Shown here one piece after another: positions 50,288-57,392 of a DNA stretch of 64,000 nucleotides (its first letter is position 1; each line of letters starts with the position of its first letter). Below the pieces are notes generated by a model. It was not told the origin of the DNA. It saw only the letters and a program-made list of their open reading frames with translations, and did no database searches. This DNA is from Candidatus Marispirochaeta associata (GTDB lineage Bacteria > Spirochaetota > Spirochaetia > JC444 > Marispirochaetaceae): positions 124,001-188,000 of the forward strand of contig JWTM01000186.1 in the NCBI GenBank assembly GCA_001749745.1. The letters are read 5' to 3'. The position numbers were made by a program, and so were the translations under genes.

Positions 50288-50380
50288 GCACCGCCCCCCT
50301 GCGTATACATGCACTATCAGCGGAGCCACCTTGCGCACACATGCATGTATCAGCGGTTCCCTAACTCCTCTGATCAGCAC
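50288..50380. repeat. Dispersed repeat, copy B
   Basis: Matches the blocks of copy A at 48671-48731. It holds ATCAGCGG twice (near 50316 and 50349), giving an internal tandem duplication that copy A lacks. Confidence 0.5.
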
Positions 50381-50427
50381 ATGCTGGTAGTCTTCGCGTT
50401 AAATGGGGGTCGGCTGGTGGGCAAGCA

Positions 50428-50877
50428 CTATCTGCCGCTTCGTGCCAGAAGCTTATCAAGGGCGGCGGCAAAGAGCTTGCGGTCTTTCTGCCCAAGCGCG
50501 GCGGGACCGCCGGTGAGAACGCCTCCGGAGCGGAGGGTATCCATAAAGTCGCGCATCGCCAGTTTAGATTTGATCGTGTCCGGGGAGTAGATCTCCCCTC
50601 GGGGATTAAGGGCCTGGCCGCCGTGTTCGATCACCTCCGCCGCCAGGGGAATATCCGCGGTGATAACCAGATCCCCTTCCTTAAGTCGTTTGACGATCTC
50701 GTTATCGGCTACATCGAAGCCCGCCGCTACACGAATACAGTCGATATTCGCGTCTTCAGGAACACGCAGCTCTTGGTTTGCTACCAGGGTCATGGGGATG
50801 CCTGTACGTTTGGCGGCGCGGAAGAGAATCTCCTTTATGACGACCGGACAGGCATCCGCGTCTACCCATATATGCAA
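50428..50877 (-). CDS. yaiI: YaiI/YqxD family protein (UPF0178)
   Basis: A 149-residue cytoplasmic protein that matches the UPF0178 family: [39 protein letters not shown] and [18 protein letters not shown]. It has a PIN-like arrangement of acidic residues (DADACP, D in NEIV context, TADIPLA) and may be a nuclease-like protein, but no function is proven. It uses a TTG start with AAGGAGCG upstream and follows the membrane gene at 50888 by 10 bases, so both are cotranscribed. Confidence 0.92.
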   Translation of the reverse strand: MHIWVDADACPVVIKEILFRAAKRTGIPMTLVANQELRVPEDANIDCIRVAAGFDVADNEIVKRLKEGDLVITADIPLAAEVIEHGGQALNPRGEIYSPDTIKSKLAMRDFMDTLRSGGVLTGGPAALGQKDRKLFAAALDKLLARSGR

Positions 50878-50887
50878 CTATCGCTCC

Positions 50888-51283
50888 TTACAATTTTCTA
50901 AGCTGCAATCTGAAGTAGACCCAGACCAGGTTGAATCCCAGAAATATGAGCAGAAAAAGATAGATGGCCGGGGGCCGATTGTGGGCGTTCTGTATCAGAT
51001 TCAGGATAAATCCGATGATTGCCGCGGCCGACCAGATAATCTTGAGGTCTAACAGGGGTTTGAAGGCTTCCAGGGTGCTATTCCTGGCCAGCCATGACTC
51101 TATTCCGATGGCAAAGAGGGCCGCCGCAACAAGTCGGGCGGCCACGGGGTCGATCGACTCCCAACCCAGGAGGGCTAAAAGCCATATGGGAGTGACCATC
51201 AGAGGCAGGGCCACCAGAAGATCCAAGGCGAAGTGAAGGATAAACCAGATTCTTAAATGCCTTTGCAATTGATGATTATCCAT
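50888..51283 (-). CDS. Small four-helix membrane protein
   Basis: A 131-residue inner-membrane protein with four predicted helices (about 12-35, 45-62, 75-95 and 103-125). It contains TPIWLLALLGWESIDPVAAR, a pattern seen in small uncharacterised membrane proteins of many bacteria. AGGAG stands about 10 bases before the ATG. Nothing in the sequence points to a reaction. It leads the two-gene unit with yaiI. Confidence 0.65.
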   Translation of the reverse strand: MDNHQLQRHLRIWFILHFALDLLVALPLMVTPIWLLALLGWESIDPVAARLVAAALFAIGIESWLARNSTLEAFKPLLDLKIIWSAAAIIGFILNLIQNAHNRPPAIYLFLLIFLGFNLVWVYFRLQLRKL

Positions 51284-51396
51284 ATGCGATAGACTCCTGG
51301 GTTTAAGGTAGGACTTTGCCCGGGGAGTGTAAAGTCGTGCATTGATAATCTATCCTAAATAGTAGGGAATAAAGGCGCTTGGCTTATGCAAAACAT

Positions 51397-52005
51397 TCAC
51401 CTCAGCATACCGGCCGCGAGCAGGCCCCAACTACTGAGTACCACCAGACCGAGAAAGGCGTATCCGAGCCCCGTCGTCTTTTGTGTAGCAATCGCGACGG
51501 GTTCCAAGTCCTGAGCTTCATTCTCCAGGCCGAACAAGCGCTCGTCAATCTTCTGGATTAGATTCCCCCTGGAGATACGTTCACCCTCGAGGATCTTTTC
51601 GAAATAGTAGAAGACCAGCGATAGCATACTCCCCATGCGGCCCGGGATGCTCAAGCCCCGCTGAATGGAGAAGCGGGAAAGGTAGATCATGCCGATTAAC
51701 AGGGCGGCCTTATCCAGGCCGTTCACGGCGGCACCGGCGGTTATGGGAAAGCCGCCGATTGCGGTGATTACCTTGCCGTTGGGGGTAAGCAGATTGGCGG
51801 CGGTAACGCACAGGATCATAACCAGATTGGGAAGAATCTTGATCTTCTTACCGGTTATTAGGGAAAAGCCCATGAACATCAAAACCTGAATCCAGCGCAG
51901 TAACATACTCGGCTGGAAGAGAAAGGCCGGGGCCGCGAGCATGCCGGCCAGCAGGATGTGCTTGGCTGTATATTCCATCCGGGGGGTGCTGATTGCCTTG
52001 ATCAT
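51397..52005 (-). CDS. Membrane protein, possibly EcfT-like partner of the Gx transporter
   Basis: A 202-residue protein with about four membrane helices (around 18-75, 85-105 and 175-198) and a charged stretch between (EKILEGERISRGNLIQKIDE). I cannot name the family with certainty. The helix-plus-charged-arm design and its four-base overlap with the Gx transporter gene make a transmembrane coupling (EcfT-type) role possible, but the two Ala-Arg-Gly coupling motifs are not clear. It ends the three-gene operon that starts at 52884. Confidence 0.5.
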   Translation of the reverse strand: MIKAISTPRMEYTAKHILLAGMLAAPAFLFQPSMLLRWIQVLMFMGFSLITGKKIKILPNLVMILCVTAANLLTPNGKVITAIGGFPITAGAAVNGLDKAALLIGMIYLSRFSIQRGLSIPGRMGSMLSLVFYYFEKILEGERISRGNLIQKIDERLFGLENEAQDLEPVAIATQKTTGLGYAFLGLVVLSSWGLLAAGMLR

Positions 52006-52544
52006 TGCTTCCCCGCCTGATCGAGTTTCTCCCGGTACCAGCGCGATTCGGCCAAGAAGCGCTCCGCAAAGACTCCCAGAATGACCGCGCTGATCGTCCC
52101 GATCGCTAAGAAGGGAGGACCGATCAGCAGAGCCGATTTTCCAAAGATGATGTACCGTGCCATGGTCAATTGGATCAGATTGCTGGTCAACGCTCCGGCC
52201 AGGCAGAGGCCGAGCATAGAGACCCGCGTTTTCAGGAGTCGAAACAGGAGCAGCATCACCATACCGCTTGAGAAGGAACCTGCCGCTGAGAAGAGGAAGA
52301 TATAACTGAAGAGGGTGCCGTTGACCAGTCCCTGTCCGAGGACCTTGAGGACGATTAGCAGCACTATCTTCCTGGGCTGTAATAGATTGAGCGAGAAGAG
52401 GATGGGAAGATTGGCCAGTCCCAGGCGCATGAAGGGGAGGGGCTTGGGAATCAGATATTCGATCAGGGAGAAGAAGAGACAGCTCGCCGCCAAGAGGGCG
52501 ATCAGCCTGGTTTCCCTATCGGCTGAAGGTATCGATGCCTGCAT
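52002..52544 (-). CDS. Gx transporter family protein (heptaprenyl diphosphate synthase component I-like)
   Basis: About 180 residues from the ATG at 52544 (MQASIPSADRE), with GGGTGAGG just upstream; a GTG at 52550 is the alternative. It has five to six membrane helices and the family segments LIEYLIPKPLPFMRLGLANL, KVLGQGLVNGTLFSYIFLFS and GALTSNLIQL. Such proteins resemble S-components of vitamin/lipid uptake systems and often sit beside NusG-II proteins, as here. It overlaps both neighbours. The substrate is unknown. Confidence 0.8.
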   Translation of the reverse strand: MQASIPSADRETRLIALLAASCLFFSLIEYLIPKPLPFMRLGLANLPILFSLNLLQPRKIVLLIVLKVLGQGLVNGTLFSYIFLFSAAGSFSSGMVMLLLFRLLKTRVSMLGLCLAGALTSNLIQLTMARYIIFGKSALLIGPPFLAIGTISAVILGVFAERFLAESRWYREKLDQAGKQ

Positions 52545-52884
52545 CCTCACCCCCCTCTATGGATACTAAAACGCCGTTCGGAAGGCAGGCCGCCCACTCG
52601 TATTGATGCTCCAGCCAACCGATGCCCATGCAGATTTCATCGGGGCAGGGGGAGTCGAGCACCCGTACGCGCTGCTCCCGAATCTCCACCACCGTTTCGC
52701 CCCGGTAGCCGGGAATGCGGACGGTCCGATCGATATCGAGGGGATATAACCAGGCTTCGCCGTCGCTCTCGATACGAACCATCGTCTCCGAGATATCCCC
52801 TCCGTAGACCATTGCGGCGAAGATGCCGATCACGGCCAGATTTATGAGGAGGATGATGAAATCGGTAAATTTGAGTAATTTCAC
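52516..52884 (-). CDS. NusG domain II protein, membrane-anchored
   Basis: About 122 residues from a GTG at 52884. An N-terminal membrane helix (LLKFTDFIILLINLAVIGIF) is followed by an extracytoplasmic NusG-II beta domain: YPLDIDRTVRIPGYRGETVV, VRVLDSPCPDEICM, then a C-terminal strand. The CPDEIC cysteines are typical. The GTG follows a TATGAT box by 6 bases and has no Shine-Dalgarno site; longer frames upstream read through the promoter and are rejected. It is the first gene of the operon with the Gx transporter. Confidence 0.8.
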   Translation of the reverse strand: MKLLKFTDFIILLINLAVIGIFAAMVYGGDISETMVRIESDGEAWLYPLDIDRTVRIPGYRGETVVEIREQRVRVLDSPCPDEICMGIGWLEHQYEWAACLPNGVLVSIEGGEDAGIDTFSR

Positions 52885-52890
52885 ATCCCT

Positions 52891-52919
52891 ATCATAGACA
52901 ATCGATAAAAAAATATCAA
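52891..52919 (-). promoter_or_regulatory. Promoter of the NusG-II/Gx operon
   Basis: On the minus strand TTGATA (52914-52919), 17 bases, TATGAT (52891-52896), then 6 bases to the GTG. One of the best promoters in the window; it predicts a leaderless message. Confidence 0.65.
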
Positions 52920-52940
52920 CTAATAGCTCCTCGGTCAGGA

Positions 52941-52970
52941 TTGATTCAAGCGAAACAAAGCAGATATGCT
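52941..52970 (+). promoter_or_regulatory. Promoter of the ACT-domain gene
   Basis: TTGATT (52941-52946), 18 bases, TATGCT (52965-52970), then 8 bases to the ATG at 52979. Divergent from the NusG-II promoter; no Shine-Dalgarno site follows. Confidence 0.55.
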
Positions 52971-52978
52971 GTGTGCCT

Positions 52979-53380
52979 ATGAGCGGTGAAACAGATCTTG
53001 ACAGGCTCGTGTCCTCCATGGCCCCGAAGCTTACGGAACCTCTCTATGTCTTCTGTACGCTTCAAGAGGCCCGCTATGGCGATTACCGTGAATTGGAGCC
53101 CATCGCCAGTTTTGGGGAAGAGGAGGGGCTGACCTTGATCATCGAGAAAGCGGCCGCAGAGAGGGCCGGCTTGGCCTTCGACGGTCTCTTCCGCCGCATT
53201 ACCTTGCAGGTCCATTCCAGTCTCGAAGCGGTAGGGCTAACGGCGACGGTTTCGGCTGCATTGACCGAGGTAGGAATCAGCGCCAATGTGGTCGCTGCCT
53301 ATTATCATGATCATCTATTTGTCCCTGCCGAACGGGCGGAGGAGGCCCTCGCGGTTCTGTCAGGCCTTGGGAATGTTTAG
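52979..53380 (+). CDS. ACT domain protein
   Basis: A 133-residue cytoplasmic protein from the ATG at 52979; a GTG 6 bases earlier is less likely given the promoter. Two ACT-like halves are seen: EPLYVFCTLQEARYGDY and GLTLIIEKAAAERAGLAFDG, then RITLQVHSSLEAVGLTATVS, ALTEVGISANVVAAYYHDHL and FVPAERAEEALAVL. This is the small stand-alone ACT group related to amino-acid-sensing CASTOR-like proteins; it probably binds an amino acid. Its last 21 bases overlap the convergent kinase gene. Confidence 0.85.
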   Translation: MSGETDLDRLVSSMAPKLTEPLYVFCTLQEARYGDYRELEPIASFGEEEGLTLIIEKAAAERAGLAFDGLFRRITLQVHSSLEAVGLTATVSAALTEVGISANVVAAYYHDHLFVPAERAEEALAVLSGLGNV

Positions 53381-55126
53381 GTTGTAGATAGTCCCGCTCC
53401 TCGTATCGAGGGATAAGGTCCCCATAATTTGCTGGCTCAAAGCCTTGATCAGCTGCAGTCCCTTAGTTTTGGCCTGGGCTAAGTCGAAGCCCTCCGGAAA
53501 GGTGCGGCCGCTATTGTAGATCTGTAGCGTGTAATCCTGCAGATTTTGATCCAGGGTAATACCGAACACGGGGGCGGAACTCCCCGGGAAGGCGTGCTTC
53601 AATGCATTCGTACCCATCTCATTGATAATAAGGCCCAAGGCGATGGCGGTGTCGATTTTCACCGGGAAGCTGGGAATTGAAATTCGAATATCGACCCTAT
53701 TCTGAGCGAAGCCGAAGAGATTTTGTAGGACGGATCCCAGATAGGAGGCGAGGTCGACTTGTTCGATCGAGTTGCTGCTGCTCAGTTTATTGTAGCTGAG
53801 TCCGATTGTCTCGACCTGATGGATAACCTTCTCCAATTCCGGCGATGCGGAGGTATGGTTTTTCAGCTGCATCCTCAGGAGTGATGAGATCATGAGGAGA
53901 TTGTTCTTGGTGCGATGATTGACCTCATGTAAAAGAGTCTCTTGGAGGGTGAGCGTCTCCTGCAGCCGCTCCTCGTTCTCGACGGTGCTGGTAATGTCCT
54001 GAATCACCCCCTGGACTATGTAGGTGCCGGTTCTCTTCTGCCGAATGGGTTCTCCCATAGCACGGATGTGCTTGATCGTTCCACGCTGAGTTCGAAACTT
54101 CAAATGGATATCGTAGGGAATCCCCTCGTGTACTGCGGCTCCAAAGGCATCGGAGAAGAGTTTGAACTGCTCTGGATCGTACATGACCTGATACTCGCCG
54201 ATGTTCGGCGGGCCATCCGCGGGATCTCGTTCATAGATACGGAAGATCTCATCCGACCATTCGGGAATCCCGATGTCGGGATCGAAGCGCCAACTGCCGA
54301 TCTTGGTCATTCTCTGCGCCAGCTCCAGGTTGGCGATCGTCTCCTTGAGCTCCAATTCGAGTTGCTTTCTCTCACGAATGTCCCGGCTGCTGACAAAAGA
54401 GTGGCTATGAGTTCCGTCCGGATGGTAAAAGGCCTGCACATGATCCTCGATCCAGATGTACTCACCGCCCTTCCGCCGAACCCGATATTGGTAGTCGAAA
54501 TTGGTCCGTTGCCGGGCGTGAGCCTCGCTTATGGCATTCTGGATCGCCGGGGAATCGTCGGGATGTATCCTGCTGATGAGCTTCTCCAGAGATGCGCCGA
54601 TGGTCTCTTCCGGAGCATAGCCCAGAAGCTGCTCCATGGATGGAGAGATATAGGTGATCGATTCATCCTGAAAGAGGCTTACTCCGTCGCTGCTGTTCTC
54701 CGCCAGCCACTTATAGCGTTCCAGAGCATCCTGGCTCTGTTGATGGGCGCTGAATAAGCGCAGGGCCAACTTAATTACCTGAAGCAGGATAAACTCCCCT
54801 GCTGATTTCAGCACATAGCCGTAGCGAGTCACCTCTTCAACCCGCTCAACCAGTTCCTGCTCGGTGTGGTTCGTTAGGAAGACGATAGGCAGAGCGGTAT
54901 GCTCCAGGATTGAAGCTGCAGTCGCGATCCCGTCCCGGCTCCCGGGTCCTAAATCTATATCCATCAGAATCAGATCGCAGCCCTGCAGGGCAATCGCGCA
55001 GGCTTGATCGCTCGTGCGGGCGGTGAGTACCGTGTATCCGTTTCTTTCTAAGAGATCCGCAGTCGCCAGGGCAATGATAGCCTGGTCCTCTACCAGAAGG
55101 ATCGTGCTCTGCCTCGTACTCTCCAT
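53360..55126 (-). CDS. Receiver-PAS-PAS-histidine kinase (HisKA_2 type)
   Basis: About 588 residues, soluble. The receiver (about 8-120) has LLVEDQAII and the phospho-acceptor in LILMDIDLG. Two PAS domains follow (about 145-265: SLFQDESITYISPSMEQLLG, DYQYRVRRKGGEYIWIEDHV; about 270-385: KIGSWRFDPDIGIPEW). The kinase has LLHEVNHRTKNNLLMISSLL, the HisKA_2 phospho-acceptor region, then an ATPase domain with INEMGTNALKHAF and a short end. It should sense a cytoplasmic cue and pass phosphate to another regulator. I choose the ATG at 55126, since the -10 box ends 9 bases before it and only 3 before the ATG at 55132. Confidence 0.9.
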   Translation of the reverse strand: MESTRQSTILLVEDQAIIALATADLLERNGYTVLTARTSDQACAIALQGCDLILMDIDLGPGSRDGIATAASILEHTALPIVFLTNHTEQELVERVEEVTRYGYVLKSAGEFILLQVIKLALRLFSAHQQSQDALERYKWLAENSSDGVSLFQDESITYISPSMEQLLGYAPEETIGASLEKLISRIHPDDSPAIQNAISEAHARQRTNFDYQYRVRRKGGEYIWIEDHVQAFYHPDGTHSHSFVSSRDIRERKQLELELKETIANLELAQRMTKIGSWRFDPDIGIPEWSDEIFRIYERDPADGPPNIGEYQVMYDPEQFKLFSDAFGAAVHEGIPYDIHLKFRTQRGTIKHIRAMGEPIRQKRTGTYIVQGVIQDITSTVENEERLQETLTLQETLLHEVNHRTKNNLLMISSLLRMQLKNHTSASPELEKVIHQVETIGLSYNKLSSSNSIEQVDLASYLGSVLQNLFGFAQNRVDIRISIPSFPVKIDTAIALGLIINEMGTNALKHAFPGSSAPVFGITLDQNLQDYTLQIYNSGRTFPEGFDLAQAKTKGLQLIKALSQQIMGTLSLDTRSGTIYNLNIPKA

Positions 55127-55135
55127 CTTCATTTA

Positions 55136-55163
55136 ATTATAGTGTTTCGATTCTCTATGGCAA
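55136..55163 (-). promoter_or_regulatory. Promoter of the PAS kinase gene
   Basis: On the minus strand TTGCCA (55158-55163), 16 bases, TATAAT (55136-55141). It predicts transcription starting at about the second ATG (55126). Confidence 0.6.
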
Positions 55164-55190
55164 ATAAAATGCAGGTTTATCGCTTCTTTT

Positions 55191-55220
55191 TTGCATTTTT
55201 TTCATTTAGTGCACTACAAT
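55191..55220 (+). promoter_or_regulatory. Promoter of the lipoprotein at 55228
   Basis: TTGCAT (55191-55196), 18 bases, TACAAT (55215-55220), and 7 bases to the ATG. No Shine-Dalgarno site. Confidence 0.55.
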
Positions 55221-55227
55221 TGGATGT

Positions 55228-56016
55228 ATGAAGCATCTATATCGGCTTGTTATCGTAGTTCTTGCGTTCTTACTATTAGCCGCGTGTACTACCGGGTCGA
55301 ACTATAACCGCGGGTCCTTAAGCGATGCGATGGACAAGTCCCGGGATGATTACGAGGATGAGCGTGAGGTTCCCAACGAGAGGGAACCTGATAATTGGTG
55401 GGATGAGGATGATTCTAATCGTCGACGGGACGAGCCGGGGGACGATCCGCCTCCTTCGGCGCTTGCAACGGGGTCTGGTCCGAGTCTGATGTACCTGGCC
55501 GGTCGGGGCGGTAACGCCTGGCACAGCTCCCCCTATTTCGACTCCCTCTTCGACGGCGAACTGCTGTTGGGGTATCGGGAGGATGCAGTCGAGATTATCC
55601 TCTTCGGCGGCTTGAAGGCGGTAGAAGCCAAGAAATCGAGCGAGATCTACGAGTCGGTCGACGAAGGGGTCCTCTTTTTACGGGCGGGCGTGGAACTACG
55701 CTATTCACCTTTGCCGGATCTTCCCTTCTTCTCCCCCTATGTGCTGGGCCAGGTAGGCGGCTCCTATATGTACTGGTCCTTCAAGAACCCCCTGGATGCC
55801 GGGAGCGATGTGATCTGGAACGATAGCGTAGGCGGCATGATCCTCGGGGTCGGGGCGGGCTTCAACATTATTAATTATGCACCCTTTCGCCTGGGCGTCG
55901 CCTGTATTCCGGAGACCCACCTCTTCGGCTCGGAGACGCAAGAGGGCTTCCAGAACGACGTCTTCGACTACTACGGCACGGTGCGCTGGGCGATCGAAGC
56001 CGGGCTCTTCATGTAG
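55228..56016 (+). CDS. Lipoprotein with acidic linker and outer-membrane-like domain
   Basis: A 262-residue lipoprotein: signal core VIVVLAFLLLAAC with a perfect lipobox (LAAC, Cys near 20). A very acidic, disordered linker (about 30-72, rich in Asp, Glu and Arg) leads to a beta-rich domain (about 85-262: FDGELLLGYREDAVEIILFG, FFSPYVLGQVGGSYMYWSF, GMILGVGAGFNIINYAPFRL). The alternating strands ending in Phe-Met look like a small barrel or barrel-like sandwich. The function is unknown. It is a single-gene unit; the next gene is convergent with a 14-base gap. Confidence 0.65.
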   Translation: MKHLYRLVIVVLAFLLLAACTTGSNYNRGSLSDAMDKSRDDYEDEREVPNEREPDNWWDEDDSNRRRDEPGDDPPPSALATGSGPSLMYLAGRGGNAWHSSPYFDSLFDGELLLGYREDAVEIILFGGLKAVEAKKSSEIYESVDEGVLFLRAGVELRYSPLPDLPFFSPYVLGQVGGSYMYWSFKNPLDAGSDVIWNDSVGGMILGVGAGFNIINYAPFRLGVACIPETHLFGSETQEGFQNDVFDYYGTVRWAIEAGLFM

Positions 56017-56030
56017 TAAAGACCGGGATC

Positions 56031-57389
56031 TTACAGTCCGTACTTCTGCATCTTGTTGAAGAGGGTCTTGCGGGTTATTCCGAGCTCCTTTGCGGCGGCG
56101 GTCCGGTTGTACTGATTATTGCTCAGCGCCTCCTCAATTCGGCGGCGTTCATGCTCCTCCTGAAGGTCGGCCACCTGGTCTCCTAAGGGTTTCTCCTCTA
56201 TTGCGGGGGATTTTTTCGAGGCGGAGTAGTGTCGCGCCGCTTCTATCAGCGGCTTGAGATCGAGGTCTCCGTCGCTCAACAAGACTGCCTGGTTGATCAT
56301 GTTCTTCAGTTCCCGGACGTTTCCCGGCCAGCGGTAGATCTCCATGGCTTGTAGGCTCGCCGGGGTTATCGCCGCCGACGGTTTTCCATATTGCCGGCAA
56401 AAAAGCTCCGTAAAGTAGCGGGCAAGTTCGGGGATATCCTCGCGGCGCTGCCGGAGGGGCGGGATTTCAAGACGCACCACATTCAGACGATAGAAGAGGT
56501 CCTCCCGGAATCGGTTGGCTCCGATAAGCCCGGGGAGGTCCTGGTTCGTTGCGGCTACCAAGCGGATGTTTACCTCAACCTTCCTTGTCCCGCCGACCCG
56601 TTCGAAGCTCCCCTCTTCAATCACGCGGAGCAATTTTGATTGGGCCTCCATGGGCATGTCGCCGATCTCGTCTAAGAAGAGAGTTCCGCCGTTGGCTATC
56701 TCAAATTTTCCCGGCTTGCGCACTTCCGCGCCGGTAAAGGCCCCCTTTTCGTGGCCGAAGAGCTCGGAAAGCATTAAGGAGTCGGCGATCGCTGCGCAGT
56801 TGACTCCCACAAGCGGTCCGTCGCGGCGGTTGCCGGTCTCGTGAATGTAGCGGCAGAGAACCTCTTTACCCGATCCGCTTTCGCCGCTGATCAAAACGGT
56901 AGCCCGGGTGCTTTTCACCTTATCGGCCAGCCGAATGATTTCTGCCATCTCCGGACTCCGGTGCACGAATCGATCTTGACGCCGTACTGAGTCGAGTTCG
57001 CTTTTAAGCTGTCTGTTCTGGGCTTTCAACTGTTCCAGTTGCAGCCGGTCTTTCACCGTCTGCAGCAGTTTGGCATTGTCCAAAGGCTTGAGGAGGTAAT
57101 CGGCCGCGCCCTCCTTCATGGCCTTCACGGCGTTCTGAATGCTTCCATAGCCGGTGATCATGATGCAGATGAGCTCGTTATCGATCTCTTTTAACTCCTT
57201 CAGGAGTTCCACGCCGTCCCGGTCTCCGAGGCGTATATCCAGGAGAGCAATTTGAATTTCCTCCTCCCGCACCGCCCGGAGTGCCTCATCGTATTCCCCG
57301 GCGATAGAGACAGCAAAGCCGTTGCGTTCGAAGAGGGTTCGCAATCCGCTTCTGATTCCCGTTTCGTCATCGGCTATTAGAATTCTCAT
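56031..57389 (-). CDS. NtrC-family sigma-54 response regulator
   Basis: A 452-residue activator. The receiver (1-120) has IADDETGIR, the phospho-acceptor in IALLDIRLG (near 53) and LLKPLD. The AAA+ domain (about 140-380) has Walker A (GESGSGKEV), the sigma-54 loop EKGAFTGAE, FLDEIGDMP and the arginine finger region FREDLFYRL. The C-terminal Fis-type helix-turn-helix (about 410-452) has NRTAAAKELGITRKTLFNKM. It needs sigma-54 and should activate -24/-12 promoters; I did not find one in the window. It starts 3 bases after the kinase gene stops. Confidence 0.95.
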   Translation of the reverse strand: MRILIADDETGIRSGLRTLFERNGFAVSIAGEYDEALRAVREEEIQIALLDIRLGDRDGVELLKELKEIDNELICIMITGYGSIQNAVKAMKEGAADYLLKPLDNAKLLQTVKDRLQLEQLKAQNRQLKSELDSVRRQDRFVHRSPEMAEIIRLADKVKSTRATVLISGESGSGKEVLCRYIHETGNRRDGPLVGVNCAAIADSLMLSELFGHEKGAFTGAEVRKPGKFEIANGGTLFLDEIGDMPMEAQSKLLRVIEEGSFERVGGTRKVEVNIRLVAATNQDLPGLIGANRFREDLFYRLNVVRLEIPPLRQRREDIPELARYFTELFCRQYGKPSAAITPASLQAMEIYRWPGNVRELKNMINQAVLLSDGDLDLKPLIEAARHYSASKKSPAIEEKPLGDQVADLQEEHERRRIEEALSNNQYNRTAAAKELGITRKTLFNKMQKYGL

Positions 57390-57392
57390 CCC

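Noticed and set aside
47221..50400. CRISPR array or insertion sequence in the repeat-rich island
   Set aside because: The repeats are few, irregular and not spaced as in CRISPR; no cas or transposase reading frame is present.
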